Part shown: positions 14,101-21,037 of the stretch, piece by piece
Numbering within the stretch: the stretch's first letter is position 1
Layout: each line of letters opens with the position of its first letter
IMG/VR virus record: IMGVR_UViG_3300030060_002891
Span: 1 to 42,322 of that record
Direction: 5' to 3' (one strand)
DNA from: a virus
Length of the DNA: 42,322 nt
The notes under the pieces: generated by a model
The model's input: only the letters and a program-made list of their open reading frames with translations
Database searches by the model: none
What the model was told of the DNA's origin: nothing
Translations under genes and position numbers: made by a program

Positions 14101-16617
14101 TGGACGGTTAAATCTGGGAAGTGATGCAAGTTTCTTGGTGACAAGTCTAAACTCGCCTTTTGAGAGGTCTTTAAGATAAAATGGTGGCTTTCGCCCTATC
14201 GCATTTTGAACATATACCTGAAGCTCTGGAGATCCATATGAATTTGTTACATTCTTACCAAGACTGCTTTGCCTTTTAGCCGAACCATCTGGATTTTTTT
14301 GAATTCTACCTTGCAGTCCCCCTCCAAGTTGCTCACGAACTGGAGGCCCAAGGAGGATATTTTCTATAAGAATATTTCTATCTTCGTTTGTCGTTGCAGA
14401 GTCTGCCTCTTTAAACAAATAACTACGATCAGCATTTAGTTGATCTGCAAAGGCTTGTGCGTCAGCTTTGTTAGCTGCCGCTTCATCTTCTCTTTGCTTG
14501 TCTCTTTTTGTTTTTAAAGTGCCAGTATCAGTAACAGGCTTGCCTTTGTTTTTTCCCTTGGTAATAATAAACGGAGTTTTGGCTTTGATTTCAGGTCTTG
14601 CTCTATCAAAGTTTGTTGCTGCTATTTCTTCTGGGGTAGGCGGTATTATATTCCCTGTGCTGTCAAACTTGACAGGCGCATCAAACGGGTTTCCTACTGG
14701 CTCACCTGATCGATTAAACCCTTGCACCTTGTAAGGAGTGTAATCTCTGTCGCTAAGTTTTTCGGGGTCTGCTGTAGGCTTTAAACCACCAATAACCTGA
14801 TAAGTAATGTCTTCTTCTGCTGATATGGATACTTCCCCAAGATCACTGTCTGGGAAGGCTGCTTTAATTTCTTCTACACTAAACGCATTCTTGTCTTGGG
14901 CGTTAGGGTCTTTCTCTCGTCTCTTCTTGTTTATCTGTTGCGAGGCAGTCAGTGTCGCTTCAGCATCAATCGCTTCCTGAGACGTTAAGTTTTCCTGATA
15001 ACCTTTCGATATATCGGTTGTATTGAATACTGAGTCAACCCTTGTTCTGGGTATCAGGCCGACCTTCGGATTCATCGCAGCCCTGCCCCATGCAGCTAAG
15101 GTGTTTACCCTTGGCTGGTCTAACTCTGTCTCGTTGTTCCGTATAATCCGACTGATCTGACTGTTAATAGCCCTGTCTTGTCTTTTTTCCTCCAGAATGC
15201 CGACAAGTTGACCAGCCTGATTAGGCGTTGCGAGTTCCTGTGACACGGGAATTATCTCTGACCCATCTTGTGGGTCATAAAACACTTGGGTTCCCTGACC
15301 TACACCGCGAGTAAATTGCCCAGATTTAGGGAACTTTCTCTGACTGTTGAGATTGGCTTGAATTTGATTGCCATAATCGTTAAGAGCTTCTGCTTCGTTA
15401 GCAATGTTTCTTGGGCCAACCGTTGTGCCAGCACTGCTGGCTAGAGCTAAGTCGTTCCAGTTCTCTAACTGAAGCTGAGAGGGGATAATAGTGGGTTCGT
15501 TTAACTGTAATGATCTGGCAAGGTTCTGTACCGACTCTGCTGCCGCCAGTCCTTCCTGTTCTGCTGTTTCAAACTCTGCTACATTTTGTTCAATTTCTGC
15601 TATTTCTTGTGCTTCTTTATCACGCAAGCCTTTCTCATACTCACGCTCTGCGTCATTGGCAAACCTGTTCCTCTTATTTCCTATGCTGTTAAGGAGAAGG
15701 TCAACTGCAAAACCACTGGCCCCGCCAATCGTGAATTCATCCGATGTGAGTATACCTTTAGCCGACATGTCTGATGGAAGGTTTTCGTTATAAACACCAC
15801 GCTCAATTGCATCTTGAGCAATATTAGCAAGAACTTCCTGAGTACCTTCTTCAAGACCTGACCGTAAAGCCGATCCAAGTCTCCTTTTAATTTCCTGTAT
15901 AAAATCATCGCCTGCTTTTGTTTTGTCTATTCTGCCTAGCAAACTAGCAACAGATGCTAATTCAAACGTCCCGACAAAACCACCACCAAGAATCGCTAAA
16001 TCCTCTTGACCTTCGGTGACATCAATGCCCTGCTCTCTAGCTGATTCTATTCTTTGAGCTTGCTCACCAGCACCTACACCTATTGCTAATGGAAACGCAG
16101 TCCCTCTAGTCGCGGCTGTATAAGCCTTGCCTGAAAGACCAACACCTTTCGCTACACCAGCGGGTGTAAAGAACGAAGCAAACGATCCTAGACCTTCTCC
16201 GAACTTTGTAAGCCATGTATCCTGATAAGCTCTATCTGCGCCTATAGCGTCCTGTATGGACTCCTGTCCAGACCTTGCAGCCTTGACAAGGGCATTCTCA
16301 TCGCCACTATCTATAAGGTCTTCATAACCCAGTGCGTTTGTGCCAGCATCTGCTAACTCTGCAAGACCTTCTGCGGCTGTCAGAAAAGAACCGCCAAAGC
16401 CACGACCCACCCCTTTGATTGTTTCAAAGGCTTGACCTGTTGCAGTTCTTTGATCGGCAAAGGGATCGGGTTCTGGTTCTGGTTCTGGCTGTGCTTCTAC
16501 CTGAAGAGTTCCTTCGTTTGCCAAGAAATCCCTGACGGACTCGTCCATAAATTCATCTGAAGCTGCATCGTCAAACTCTATTAAACGACCATCAGAAAGT
16601 TGAGCGTATTTAGCCAT
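8140..16617 (-). CDS. Giant polyvalent internal virion (ejected) protein with HEXXH and ASCH-like segments
   Basis: This is a 2825-residue protein. The ATG at 16617 gives the typical start MAKYAQLSDGRLIEFDD of large phage ejected proteins; earlier in-frame codons overlap the previous gene. Segments in order: a glycine/alanine-rich, partly hydrophobic region (about 80-250); a long charged linker; a zincin-type motif DHEMLHAM (H983, E984, H987); a region with YTTIDVWESRF (about 1440); a strand-rich module DVYVGGWFNTEDGLFYLD (about 1650); an ASCH/PUA-like domain (about 1745-1860, NYADLIVTGQKQFESR then GKRVGIVE); and a C-terminal about 800 residues with RDPGFMMVNMMRDTLS and INFSRRGSS, as in the 'large polyvalent protein' LPD38-type region. 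Such proteins are thought to be packaged and injected with the DNA, supplying enzymes early in infection. The sub-activities are inferred from motifs. Confidence 0.8.
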   Translation of the reverse strand: MAKYAQLSDGRLIEFDDAASDEFMDESVRDFLANEGTLQVEAQPEPEPEPDPFADQRTATGQAFETIKGVGRGFGGSFLTAAEGLAELADAGTNALGYEDLIDSGDENALVKAARSGQESIQDAIGADRAYQDTWLTKFGEGLGSFASFFTPAGVAKGVGLSGKAYTAATRGTAFPLAIGVGAGEQAQRIESAREQGIDVTEGQEDLAILGGGFVGTFELASVASLLGRIDKTKAGDDFIQEIKRRLGSALRSGLEEGTQEVLANIAQDAIERGVYNENLPSDMSAKGILTSDEFTIGGASGFAVDLLLNSIGNKRNRFANDAEREYEKGLRDKEAQEIAEIEQNVAEFETAEQEGLAAAESVQNLARSLQLNEPTIIPSQLQLENWNDLALASSAGTTVGPRNIANEAEALNDYGNQIQANLNSQRKFPKSGQFTRGVGQGTQVFYDPQDGSEIIPVSQELATPNQAGQLVGILEEKRQDRAINSQISRIIRNNETELDQPRVNTLAAWGRAAMNPKVGLIPRTRVDSVFNTTDISKGYQENLTSQEAIDAEATLTASQQINKKRREKDPNAQDKNAFSVEEIKAAFPDSDLGEVSISAEEDITYQVIGGLKPTADPEKLSDRDYTPYKVQGFNRSGEPVGNPFDAPVKFDSTGNIIPPTPEEIAATNFDRARPEIKAKTPFIITKGKNKGKPVTDTGTLKTKRDKQREDEAAANKADAQAFADQLNADRSYLFKEADSATTNEDRNILIENILLGPPVREQLGGGLQGRIQKNPDGSAKRQSSLGKNVTNSYGSPELQVYVQNAIGRKPPFYLKDLSKGEFRLVTKKLASLPRFNRPTKIPLFTMEEASRNTKPVTEQEALFLPAPVAVEQVAPAEVSTALNKLRTALRSRLDKFGLKNIGVSIEESLERAVKTPDGRLIFGKQYDPATKSLIDAQPVDPTADAVFDSDTSTIMFGIDRIRGFEKMSPQEQEDAMASLLDHEMLHAMRRLDLFTEQEYQILVDQVTKQTNANGETYLQAAERLYRDKGPVVQVEEAIAELTRDARADQRKVVGKPKALLNRILRFMTSLKNAINGLGFDSFDALIGRIEGGEIGRRKSYAETRDVGDVRDLVLTDLKRDQALRGVTGRGATGADEREDRGTAPVGTKGKGQTLGDFEIITPEDVVEVETGTRPLSELRYARSRAASPIQSAIQLANRDFADYNTAVEEEFFNVFWPNLIRSVGGTVTKDKIRTASKRALRDISGFVKENPKYADYYNADMSAVMQSLQDYYGDVTNDDLLLYQFYSGLTSPATKLPSNIGDAVNLFNLYKQQGNLDAITMGLSKKGNPVIKDSPFNISGTTGPTKARSVKVIDRLIKENSDKANPVQATLDFLREGVTIKELNKFNREMGYKSSIKDVNAIKSLVQESTGQRELIPRMFIFGKKVGAYTLNLTGDRSYTTIDVWESRFVRSYFEGLFEQRTGIPKTVEEDVLFQDFSTMFKEEYEKQTGIKTDPATLQAMRWFYMIDAARQAGYSGASTNETQSELTEKYLNKLREKRNRRREQGDAAIDQQVQPQRQTTEEVVPRDRLQYSRRDSQASNLIAYVKENPDGFTVDPRSIQPITTGVAVAPVKSLEIKVSPDELTEELIDQTVDNLKRMADAIDRDVYVGGWFNTEDGLFYLDASITVDTVDEALYIADAGNQEAVFNLETFEEVRTDEGIRQLKESGVYDDQAANGARRNKEKLDELFARQRDESQAQRDLSELEDIEMGINVATDGNINYADLIVTGQKQFESRDTDSLRPYVGKRVGIVETRRGQKARLVGDAIVGEPQVVGEAEFDASRELHLVPENSKFDIKQGQTKHLYEMIDPRKLDEPIDASATQGIVARNIAALTGKQGAQEFLSKDSKPREQITQIPQGAIDKAVQDNIAEVENIPTGEVPFYSVKADPRSQYIARNPEEGSKPRDRLMYSRARQPEYNPEARSELDKLVDAPIPNQTPFETYLEATDQSKIGAMLTRLRAALINKYTRLEDIKNQNFRNQLADSSAFAAAIMADKSTALTAAGLKGGYPVYVNGVVKIVPFVDSNGRQYRGLIEIMNPLMNNEYNVDLEKLAQALAIAKRSEVLRQQGKPTPATEDTLANLQPEINKYINRETGRPIVEEWYEAWTQYNNKTIDFLVDTGVLAPEMRSVWQESAYVPFYRQAEDPDAASPYPSVFKGMTSAATMKAYKGSDKQVTVPLLESIVRNFSAAIDMGMKNVAQQRIVRDQINLGMAREVRKGQPATNVVKFKVKGKNREYEIADPLLYESLQAFGDGATGLLTNVLGGFSGVLRELITRDPGFMMVNMMRDTLSTFATSGSSFIPVIDTLKNFNSGAETLEKYGVVGGYDIGVDSKDIFKQFQKEAKKRQNPVTQFVNLWDFLGRQTTKSDAATRKAVYDDVLAKTGNEAEAAFQALEVINFSRRGSSALAKTITAAIPFLNARFQGLDVLYRAGKGYYTTQTDQGVLARRSQLAMRGLTLASLTALYWSMVSDDEQYKEQSEFVKDNNWILPNPFSDKHPLLIPIPFEVGLVFKTLPERILDYNFGSTSQRELVDSGIRNVTSTLAINPLGVQAVAPIIEATLNYDFFTGRPIESIYMTDNSLERGLRSRMSTNELAKFIGENTNISPLKIDHMLHGYLGTIGSYGLLAVDAAMRSPAVAGEDAAVRPAMPMDQIPMIKRVLGREFGAGLQEDFYEMRQEVNRFQGTVNELISKGDMEKLQKYLQGREHLQGLASDFRYYDKQMKLYRDTREAIEQDTRKTAEQKAKEVREIDESKQQYLRQINVLKNFVDADATQAFNLYRDQND

Positions 16618-16629
16618 AGTAAATTTACT
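16618..16629. promoter_or_regulatory. Perfect 12-bp palindrome at the start of the giant gene
   Basis: AGTAAATTTACT is a perfect palindrome that lies directly against the ATG of the giant gene and spans the stop of the gene before it (16625-16627). No Shine-Dalgarno sequence is visible for this ATG. The palindrome could be chance in AT-rich sequence, or could influence initiation through a hairpin or a bound protein. Only the symmetry is seen. Confidence 0.25.
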
Positions 16630-18652
16630 GTCGCATACCAGTTGCTGAATCATATCTTGCAGCAATTTGACCAGTTGTGGCAGGGTTACTGCTCAAGCCG
16701 CTCCTCTGTCTAGCTATTCTTTCAACCATGCCATCTAAGTTATTTGACGCTCCGTGACCAAACTCTTTTAAAATACTCGCTTGCCCATCAAGAATGCTCT
16801 TGATAGTTGAGTATTTTTCTTCGGGTGACATTGTTCTATAGCCTACATTGACTTTAAGCTGTTGATCTAAACTGCTAGTTAAAAAAGACAGAGCGTTATT
16901 GTTCGCTGATTGTTCGTTTTGTCTTTGTGTCGCCTGAATACGTTCCCTAGTTTGTTCCAAAGCTAACGCATCAGACACTTTTTTACCAGCATAATACTCA
17001 GTAGTTTGATTAAGCCTCTGCATAGCGATTGCTTTATCTGATGCGGCATCTTCTCTTTTAATAGCACGATCCAGACCTTTCTCTGCTCTTTCGATTTCTT
17101 TTTGTTGGTAAGACGCAGCTACGTTAGCTGCTTGCTGTAAACCACCAGCGGTATCACCCTTAGCAATACCTGCTCCCAGACTTGCTAACATTAAGGCGTT
17201 ACGCATCTTGTCGTTCTTTTCTCCACCAAGCAGATCAGCGTACTGTTTGGCGGCTATAGAAACAGGATCTGTTTTTGCAGCATCCGCAACAGTTGGGCCA
17301 GTAACAACTGTGGTGTCAGTATTAGCACCTATGTCATCAAGCGTTTGTACTGCTCTTTTTACTGGATCGTCAACGACTGTTGGAGCTTCAAAGTCTGTAG
17401 CAGTTTTGTCAATTTGATTGGGTTGGATCTGAGCTAATAGTTCCGCACTTGATTCATTTTGAAGATTTCTTGCATTTTCAATATTGTTCCTAGCGTTTGA
17501 AAGAATTTGTGCGCTGGTTAATCCAGCAGCGGTATCATCGCCTCTAGGCGTGTCAGAGGTTCCTGCGAAAGTTATTCCATCCAGAGGGTTTAAAACATCA
17601 CTGACTTGAACTGGACGACCTGCGCTTCGACCTGTTCTTAAATTTGGGTCAGAACCAAAAGCAGCAACATATGACTCTCCAAAATCACCTAAAGGTGAAT
17701 CGTCCATCCTTCTTTGTCTCCGAGAGGGTTGGGTAGGATCATTTTCAGGGAAACCAAGACCCGATAATACATCGACTACTTTTTGATCCGTTGTGCCTAG
17801 ATTAACATTACCACCTAGCAAAGCAGCAGCTAGAGGATTTTTGTTATCAGGGTCAACCAAACCCGTAAAAGGATCTTCATTATAAAATTGCGATATCATG
17901 TTTCTTGCACCGCTTGGTTGATCCGTGGCCTCCCTTTGTAAATTAAGGCTTCGGATGCCCCGTTCTATAGGCGTTTGTGGTCTTCCTGTAGCGTAGGCAT
18001 CTGCTGGCAAATCAAAACGAGTGATTTGATCCCTTGACATTACATCTCTTAAACCTCGCTCTATAGGTGTGTCTGTTCTTCCTGTAGCATAAGCATCTGG
18101 AGGCAAGTCAAAGCGAGTGGTTTGATCCCTTGATATTACATCTCCTAAGTTTGCTAACGCTGCCCTATTACTTTCAGCCATGCTTGGAGGCACAGGGCCA
18201 AGGTCTTCTTGTCTATATGATTCAAAAATAGGCAAACCTATACCGACATCAAGACCACGATTATAGTCAACAAATTCTGCTTCTGTTGTAGGATCTATTT
18301 GCTCTGGAAGACCAAATCGATTGAGCCGAAGATTTCTCCTAAGTCTACCTGCCATTTGAGGGAATCCAATCCCACCCCCGTTAGAATACTTTGCAGTGAA
18401 AGGTGTTCTTCCTCCGCTTGAAGCCATCATCGTTGGTTGAACAGCACCAATACCTTCCTGTACAACCTGTTCTGCAACAGACATGTTTTGTTGAGGCTGG
18501 TTAGCGTCAAAACGCTTTCGCATATCGGTGCGTCTTTGTATTTCGGAAACAACAAGAAACTGGGGAACCTGACCACTAGGCATTCTTGCTTCTCTTTGCA
18601 AAGCATCGTCTGGCAAACCCTTGATGATATCTTCTTGCTCAATTATGTTCAT
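16625..18652 (-). CDS. Large structural or ejected protein with a tandem repeat and coiled-coil C-terminus
   Basis: This 675-residue protein begins MNIIEQEDIIKGLPDDALQ and continues RMPSGQVPQFLVVSEIQRR, an opening I recognise from marine phage virion proteins encoded between the internal coiled-coil protein and the giant protein. The middle is low in complexity and disordered. Around residues 165-235 there are two copies of a 32-residue unit (SRDQTTRFDLPPDAYATGR / SRDQITRFDLPADAYATGR). The last 200 residues are Ala/Gln/Glu-rich helices (LQQAANVAASYQQKEIERAE). It is probably a minor virion protein carried into the cell. AGAGG precedes the ATG, and it ends 7 nt before the next ATG. Confidence 0.7.
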   Translation of the reverse strand: MNIIEQEDIIKGLPDDALQREARMPSGQVPQFLVVSEIQRRTDMRKRFDANQPQQNMSVAEQVVQEGIGAVQPTMMASSGGRTPFTAKYSNGGGIGFPQMAGRLRRNLRLNRFGLPEQIDPTTEAEFVDYNRGLDVGIGLPIFESYRQEDLGPVPPSMAESNRAALANLGDVISRDQTTRFDLPPDAYATGRTDTPIERGLRDVMSRDQITRFDLPADAYATGRPQTPIERGIRSLNLQREATDQPSGARNMISQFYNEDPFTGLVDPDNKNPLAAALLGGNVNLGTTDQKVVDVLSGLGFPENDPTQPSRRQRRMDDSPLGDFGESYVAAFGSDPNLRTGRSAGRPVQVSDVLNPLDGITFAGTSDTPRGDDTAAGLTSAQILSNARNNIENARNLQNESSAELLAQIQPNQIDKTATDFEAPTVVDDPVKRAVQTLDDIGANTDTTVVTGPTVADAAKTDPVSIAAKQYADLLGGEKNDKMRNALMLASLGAGIAKGDTAGGLQQAANVAASYQQKEIERAEKGLDRAIKREDAASDKAIAMQRLNQTTEYYAGKKVSDALALEQTRERIQATQRQNEQSANNNALSFLTSSLDQQLKVNVGYRTMSPEEKYSTIKSILDGQASILKEFGHGASNNLDGMVERIARQRSGLSSNPATTGQIAARYDSATGMRQ
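17961..18152 (-). repeat. Two tandem 96-bp units inside a virion gene
   Basis: Units 17961-18056 and 18057-18152 are adjacent and each encodes 32 residues. The proteins differ at few positions, while the DNA differs mostly at third codon positions, so the duplication is not recent and the unit is under protein-level constraint. Confidence 0.75.
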
Positions 18653-18668
18653 GTTAACCTCTTAATAA

Positions 18669-20537
18669 TTAGGTCAGTGCGTTATACAATCCCACGCCAC
18701 CAATTCCAGCACCAAGGAGTTGCTGGGCTGAAGAAGGTCTAGGCCCAAAACTTGCTTGGGTAGAACCGGGCTGAACAGGTAAACCCTGCAAAATATTACT
18801 GAAGAAAGCAAGCTGTTCCTGACCAAATGCTTGCTGTCTCAGGAAGTCCTCGTAACCCATGTCAAGAGACCTTTGATCAAGGTCTCGATAGTTTTGACCA
18901 GCCGCTTGCAGGTTACGCAGTCTCTCAAAGTCCATCCTCTGGTCTTGACCGCCAAGATTACCTAACTGCTGGGAAGCAGAAAGAATCTGATCCCTAGCCG
19001 CCCTGTTTTCTCCCAAAGCTCCCATAGCAAGATTAGCTTGGTTCAACATGTACTGGTTGTTTAACGCCCTTGCTTCCATTCTAGCTGCATTTTCTGCCTG
19101 ATTGACACGTTCCTGTATCTCTTGAGCATTAAGGCCAAGAGAAGCCGCTTGCTGCCTAGCTGATTCACTAGCTTGGAAAACTGCCCTGTCTTCTTGTTGC
19201 TGTGCAAGCCTTGCTTGTTCATTTGCTTGGAACCGACCAAGACCAAGCTGGTCTTGAGCTTGTCTAAGCTGCTCATTTTGTGCAAATGTAGATTGTTGGA
19301 ATTGTTCCAAGGCACGGTTAGCAGCATCTTGTTGTTGTTGAACCGTCATGCCCATCTGTGCTGCTTGTTGTCGAGCCTGTTCACTAAACTCAAAAGCACG
19401 TTGATCAAACTGTTCTGCTTGCTGTCTGCCTCTGTCAGTCATTTCAAACGCTGACTGAGCAAATTGTTCTTCTGCTCTTCTTGAAGCATCTTCCTGTTCT
19501 TGGGCTGACATGCCCAGCCTTGCAGCTTGTTGTTTAGCATCCTCACCTGCACGGAAAGTGTCCACAGCAAGTTGCTGTTGCGCTCTTCTGGCATCTTCGC
19601 TAGTAACAAACGCCTGCTGTCTTAACTGCTCTTCCTGAACTCTTGCGCCACGATCCGCTTCATAAGCTGCCAGAGCCTGCTCATAAGCCCTCTGACCGCC
19701 TGTCGCTTGAATGTCTGCAAGTTGTTGCTGGATGTTTTTGTCTGCCTCAGAAAGCATGATTGCTTCCCTGTAACCACCAAGACCACCAGCACCAGCCGCT
19801 TGAAGTCCTATATCTGTTTTGGCTTTTTCGCCTGCTTCGATTGCCTCTCGCTTTTCAATGTCTGTAACAAGTTGAGCGTAAGGACTCATGTACTGCGCTA
19901 AAACGTCAGGATCTGTTGCAACTGACCCAGCATCAAATTGGCTTTGGAGTTCTTTTGCGGTGTAGTCCTGACCGAGTTGTTGGGCAAAATAGCCCGGATC
20001 AAATGTCCTTGCATCAAAACCGCTTTGATAATCTATTGGATCATATCCAGACTGTCTTTCCCTTGGATCATAAAACTGTTCAAACTGAATCGGGTCATAA
20101 TCAACCCCTCTCTGACCAGCTTGATAACCTTGTCCAATCTGTTCAGCAACATAACGATTACTTAAATCACCTGCATCGTATCCAGAATCAATGTCACCAG
20201 CAAAATAGCCAGAATACTGAGCAGAAGGTCGATAAGCATTCGCTATTTGCATAGCCTGATTCGGATCTTGATAACCGACTGCCGCAGCCAGTTCCGATGC
20301 TTGTTGCATTTGTATGGGATCACCAGCATAAGCCATGTCGGCAATGCCTGACATTGCCTGTTGCTCATAAGGATCAAAATCTGCCAGCCTTTGCCCCGGA
20401 AATGTTGAAAGGGGTCTTTCGCTTTCAAGCGTAGCTTTCTCTAGAAGATTTCTATAAAAAGGCTCTGCATAGGCTGGTAAATTAGTGGTAGTCTGCTGTA
20501 CTTGCTGCGGCCCTGATGGCCCTGAACTTTTACCCAT
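18669..20537 (-). CDS. Gln/Ala-rich internal virion protein with long helical repeats
   Basis: This 622-residue protein has an N-terminal MGKSSGPSGPQQVQQTTTNL followed by PAYAEPFYRNLL, an opening widespread in phage ejected proteins. Residues about 100-230 hold a tyrosine/aspartate-rich pattern of short repeats (SGYDAGDLSNRYV, GVDYDPIQFEQFYDPRERQ, SGYDPIDYQSGFDARTFDPG). Residues about 270-500 are almost pure helix with repeats such as ARQQAAQMGMTVQQQQDAA and RAEEQFAQSAFEMTDRG. It resembles the rod-like internal proteins that form the trans-envelope channel in T7 and P22-like phages; that role is inferred. It overlaps the previous stop by one base (TAATG). Confidence 0.7.
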   Translation of the reverse strand: MGKSSGPSGPQQVQQTTTNLPAYAEPFYRNLLEKATLESERPLSTFPGQRLADFDPYEQQAMSGIADMAYAGDPIQMQQASELAAAVGYQDPNQAMQIANAYRPSAQYSGYFAGDIDSGYDAGDLSNRYVAEQIGQGYQAGQRGVDYDPIQFEQFYDPRERQSGYDPIDYQSGFDARTFDPGYFAQQLGQDYTAKELQSQFDAGSVATDPDVLAQYMSPYAQLVTDIEKREAIEAGEKAKTDIGLQAAGAGGLGGYREAIMLSEADKNIQQQLADIQATGGQRAYEQALAAYEADRGARVQEEQLRQQAFVTSEDARRAQQQLAVDTFRAGEDAKQQAARLGMSAQEQEDASRRAEEQFAQSAFEMTDRGRQQAEQFDQRAFEFSEQARQQAAQMGMTVQQQQDAANRALEQFQQSTFAQNEQLRQAQDQLGLGRFQANEQARLAQQQEDRAVFQASESARQQAASLGLNAQEIQERVNQAENAARMEARALNNQYMLNQANLAMGALGENRAARDQILSASQQLGNLGGQDQRMDFERLRNLQAAGQNYRDLDQRSLDMGYEDFLRQQAFGQEQLAFFSNILQGLPVQPGSTQASFGPRPSSAQQLLGAGIGGVGLYNALT

Positions 20538-21037
20538 TAATCAAACCTCTTTTCGTAAACAATATAAGACTGTTTAAAATCATCCTGTGACAGCCATTTC
20601 CAAAATCCCTGTCTTGCTGTAGCCTCAATGCCCACACATCCAGAATCCTTGGCAAAGCTGTTAAACTTTTCAAGCATTTCCCAAACCCAATCATTAAATT
20701 TGTCTCCACCAAGGAACTGTATTGCAAGCATCTTCCCTTGTGGGTAATCAAGTATCTCCGTAGTGCCAACACCATCAATCATCTTATCGTCATCAAATGC
20801 CAGCCACAACTGCTGATAACCTGATTCTATTGCACGATAAAGGTCTTCAAGAGTCCATCTGCCATTTGATCTTGCTACCGCTCTTTGTAATTGCTCGCTT
20901 ACATCAGGCCACAAAGTCCTTATATAAGTTGTTGGTGCTATCGTAATAGTATGGGTAACCTTTCTAGGTGCGTTCTTTTTCTTGACCCTTGGCTCTCTTG
21001 AGATATCCCTTATGATATTTCTAGCAGGTTCATTCAT
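20537..21037 (-). CDS. GNAT-like small virion-associated protein
   Basis: This 166-residue protein has a basic N-terminus (PRVKKKNAPRKVTHTI) and a GNAT-like body: WLAFDDDKMIDGVGTTEILD, GKMLAIQFLGGDKFNDWVWE, a helix with ...LEKFNSFAKDSGC, VGIEATARQGFWKWL, and a final FKQSYIVYEKRFD. Proteins of this type lie beside internal virion protein genes in many podoviruses and are comparable to T7 gp13, annotated as acetyltransferase-like. The usual acetyl-CoA loop is not well preserved, so it may be structural rather than catalytic. It overlaps its upstream neighbour by ATGA. Confidence 0.65.
   Translation of the reverse strand: MNEPARNIIRDISREPRVKKKNAPRKVTHTITIAPTTYIRTLWPDVSEQLQRAVARSNGRWTLEDLYRAIESGYQQLWLAFDDDKMIDGVGTTEILDYPQGKMLAIQFLGGDKFNDWVWEMLEKFNSFAKDSGCVGIEATARQGFWKWLSQDDFKQSYIVYEKRFD

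Noticed and set aside
8173-16600. Many plus-strand open frames of 60-140 codons opposite the giant gene.
   Set aside because: They are antisense to a single continuous conserved reading frame, lack ribosome-binding sites and have no protein-like composition.
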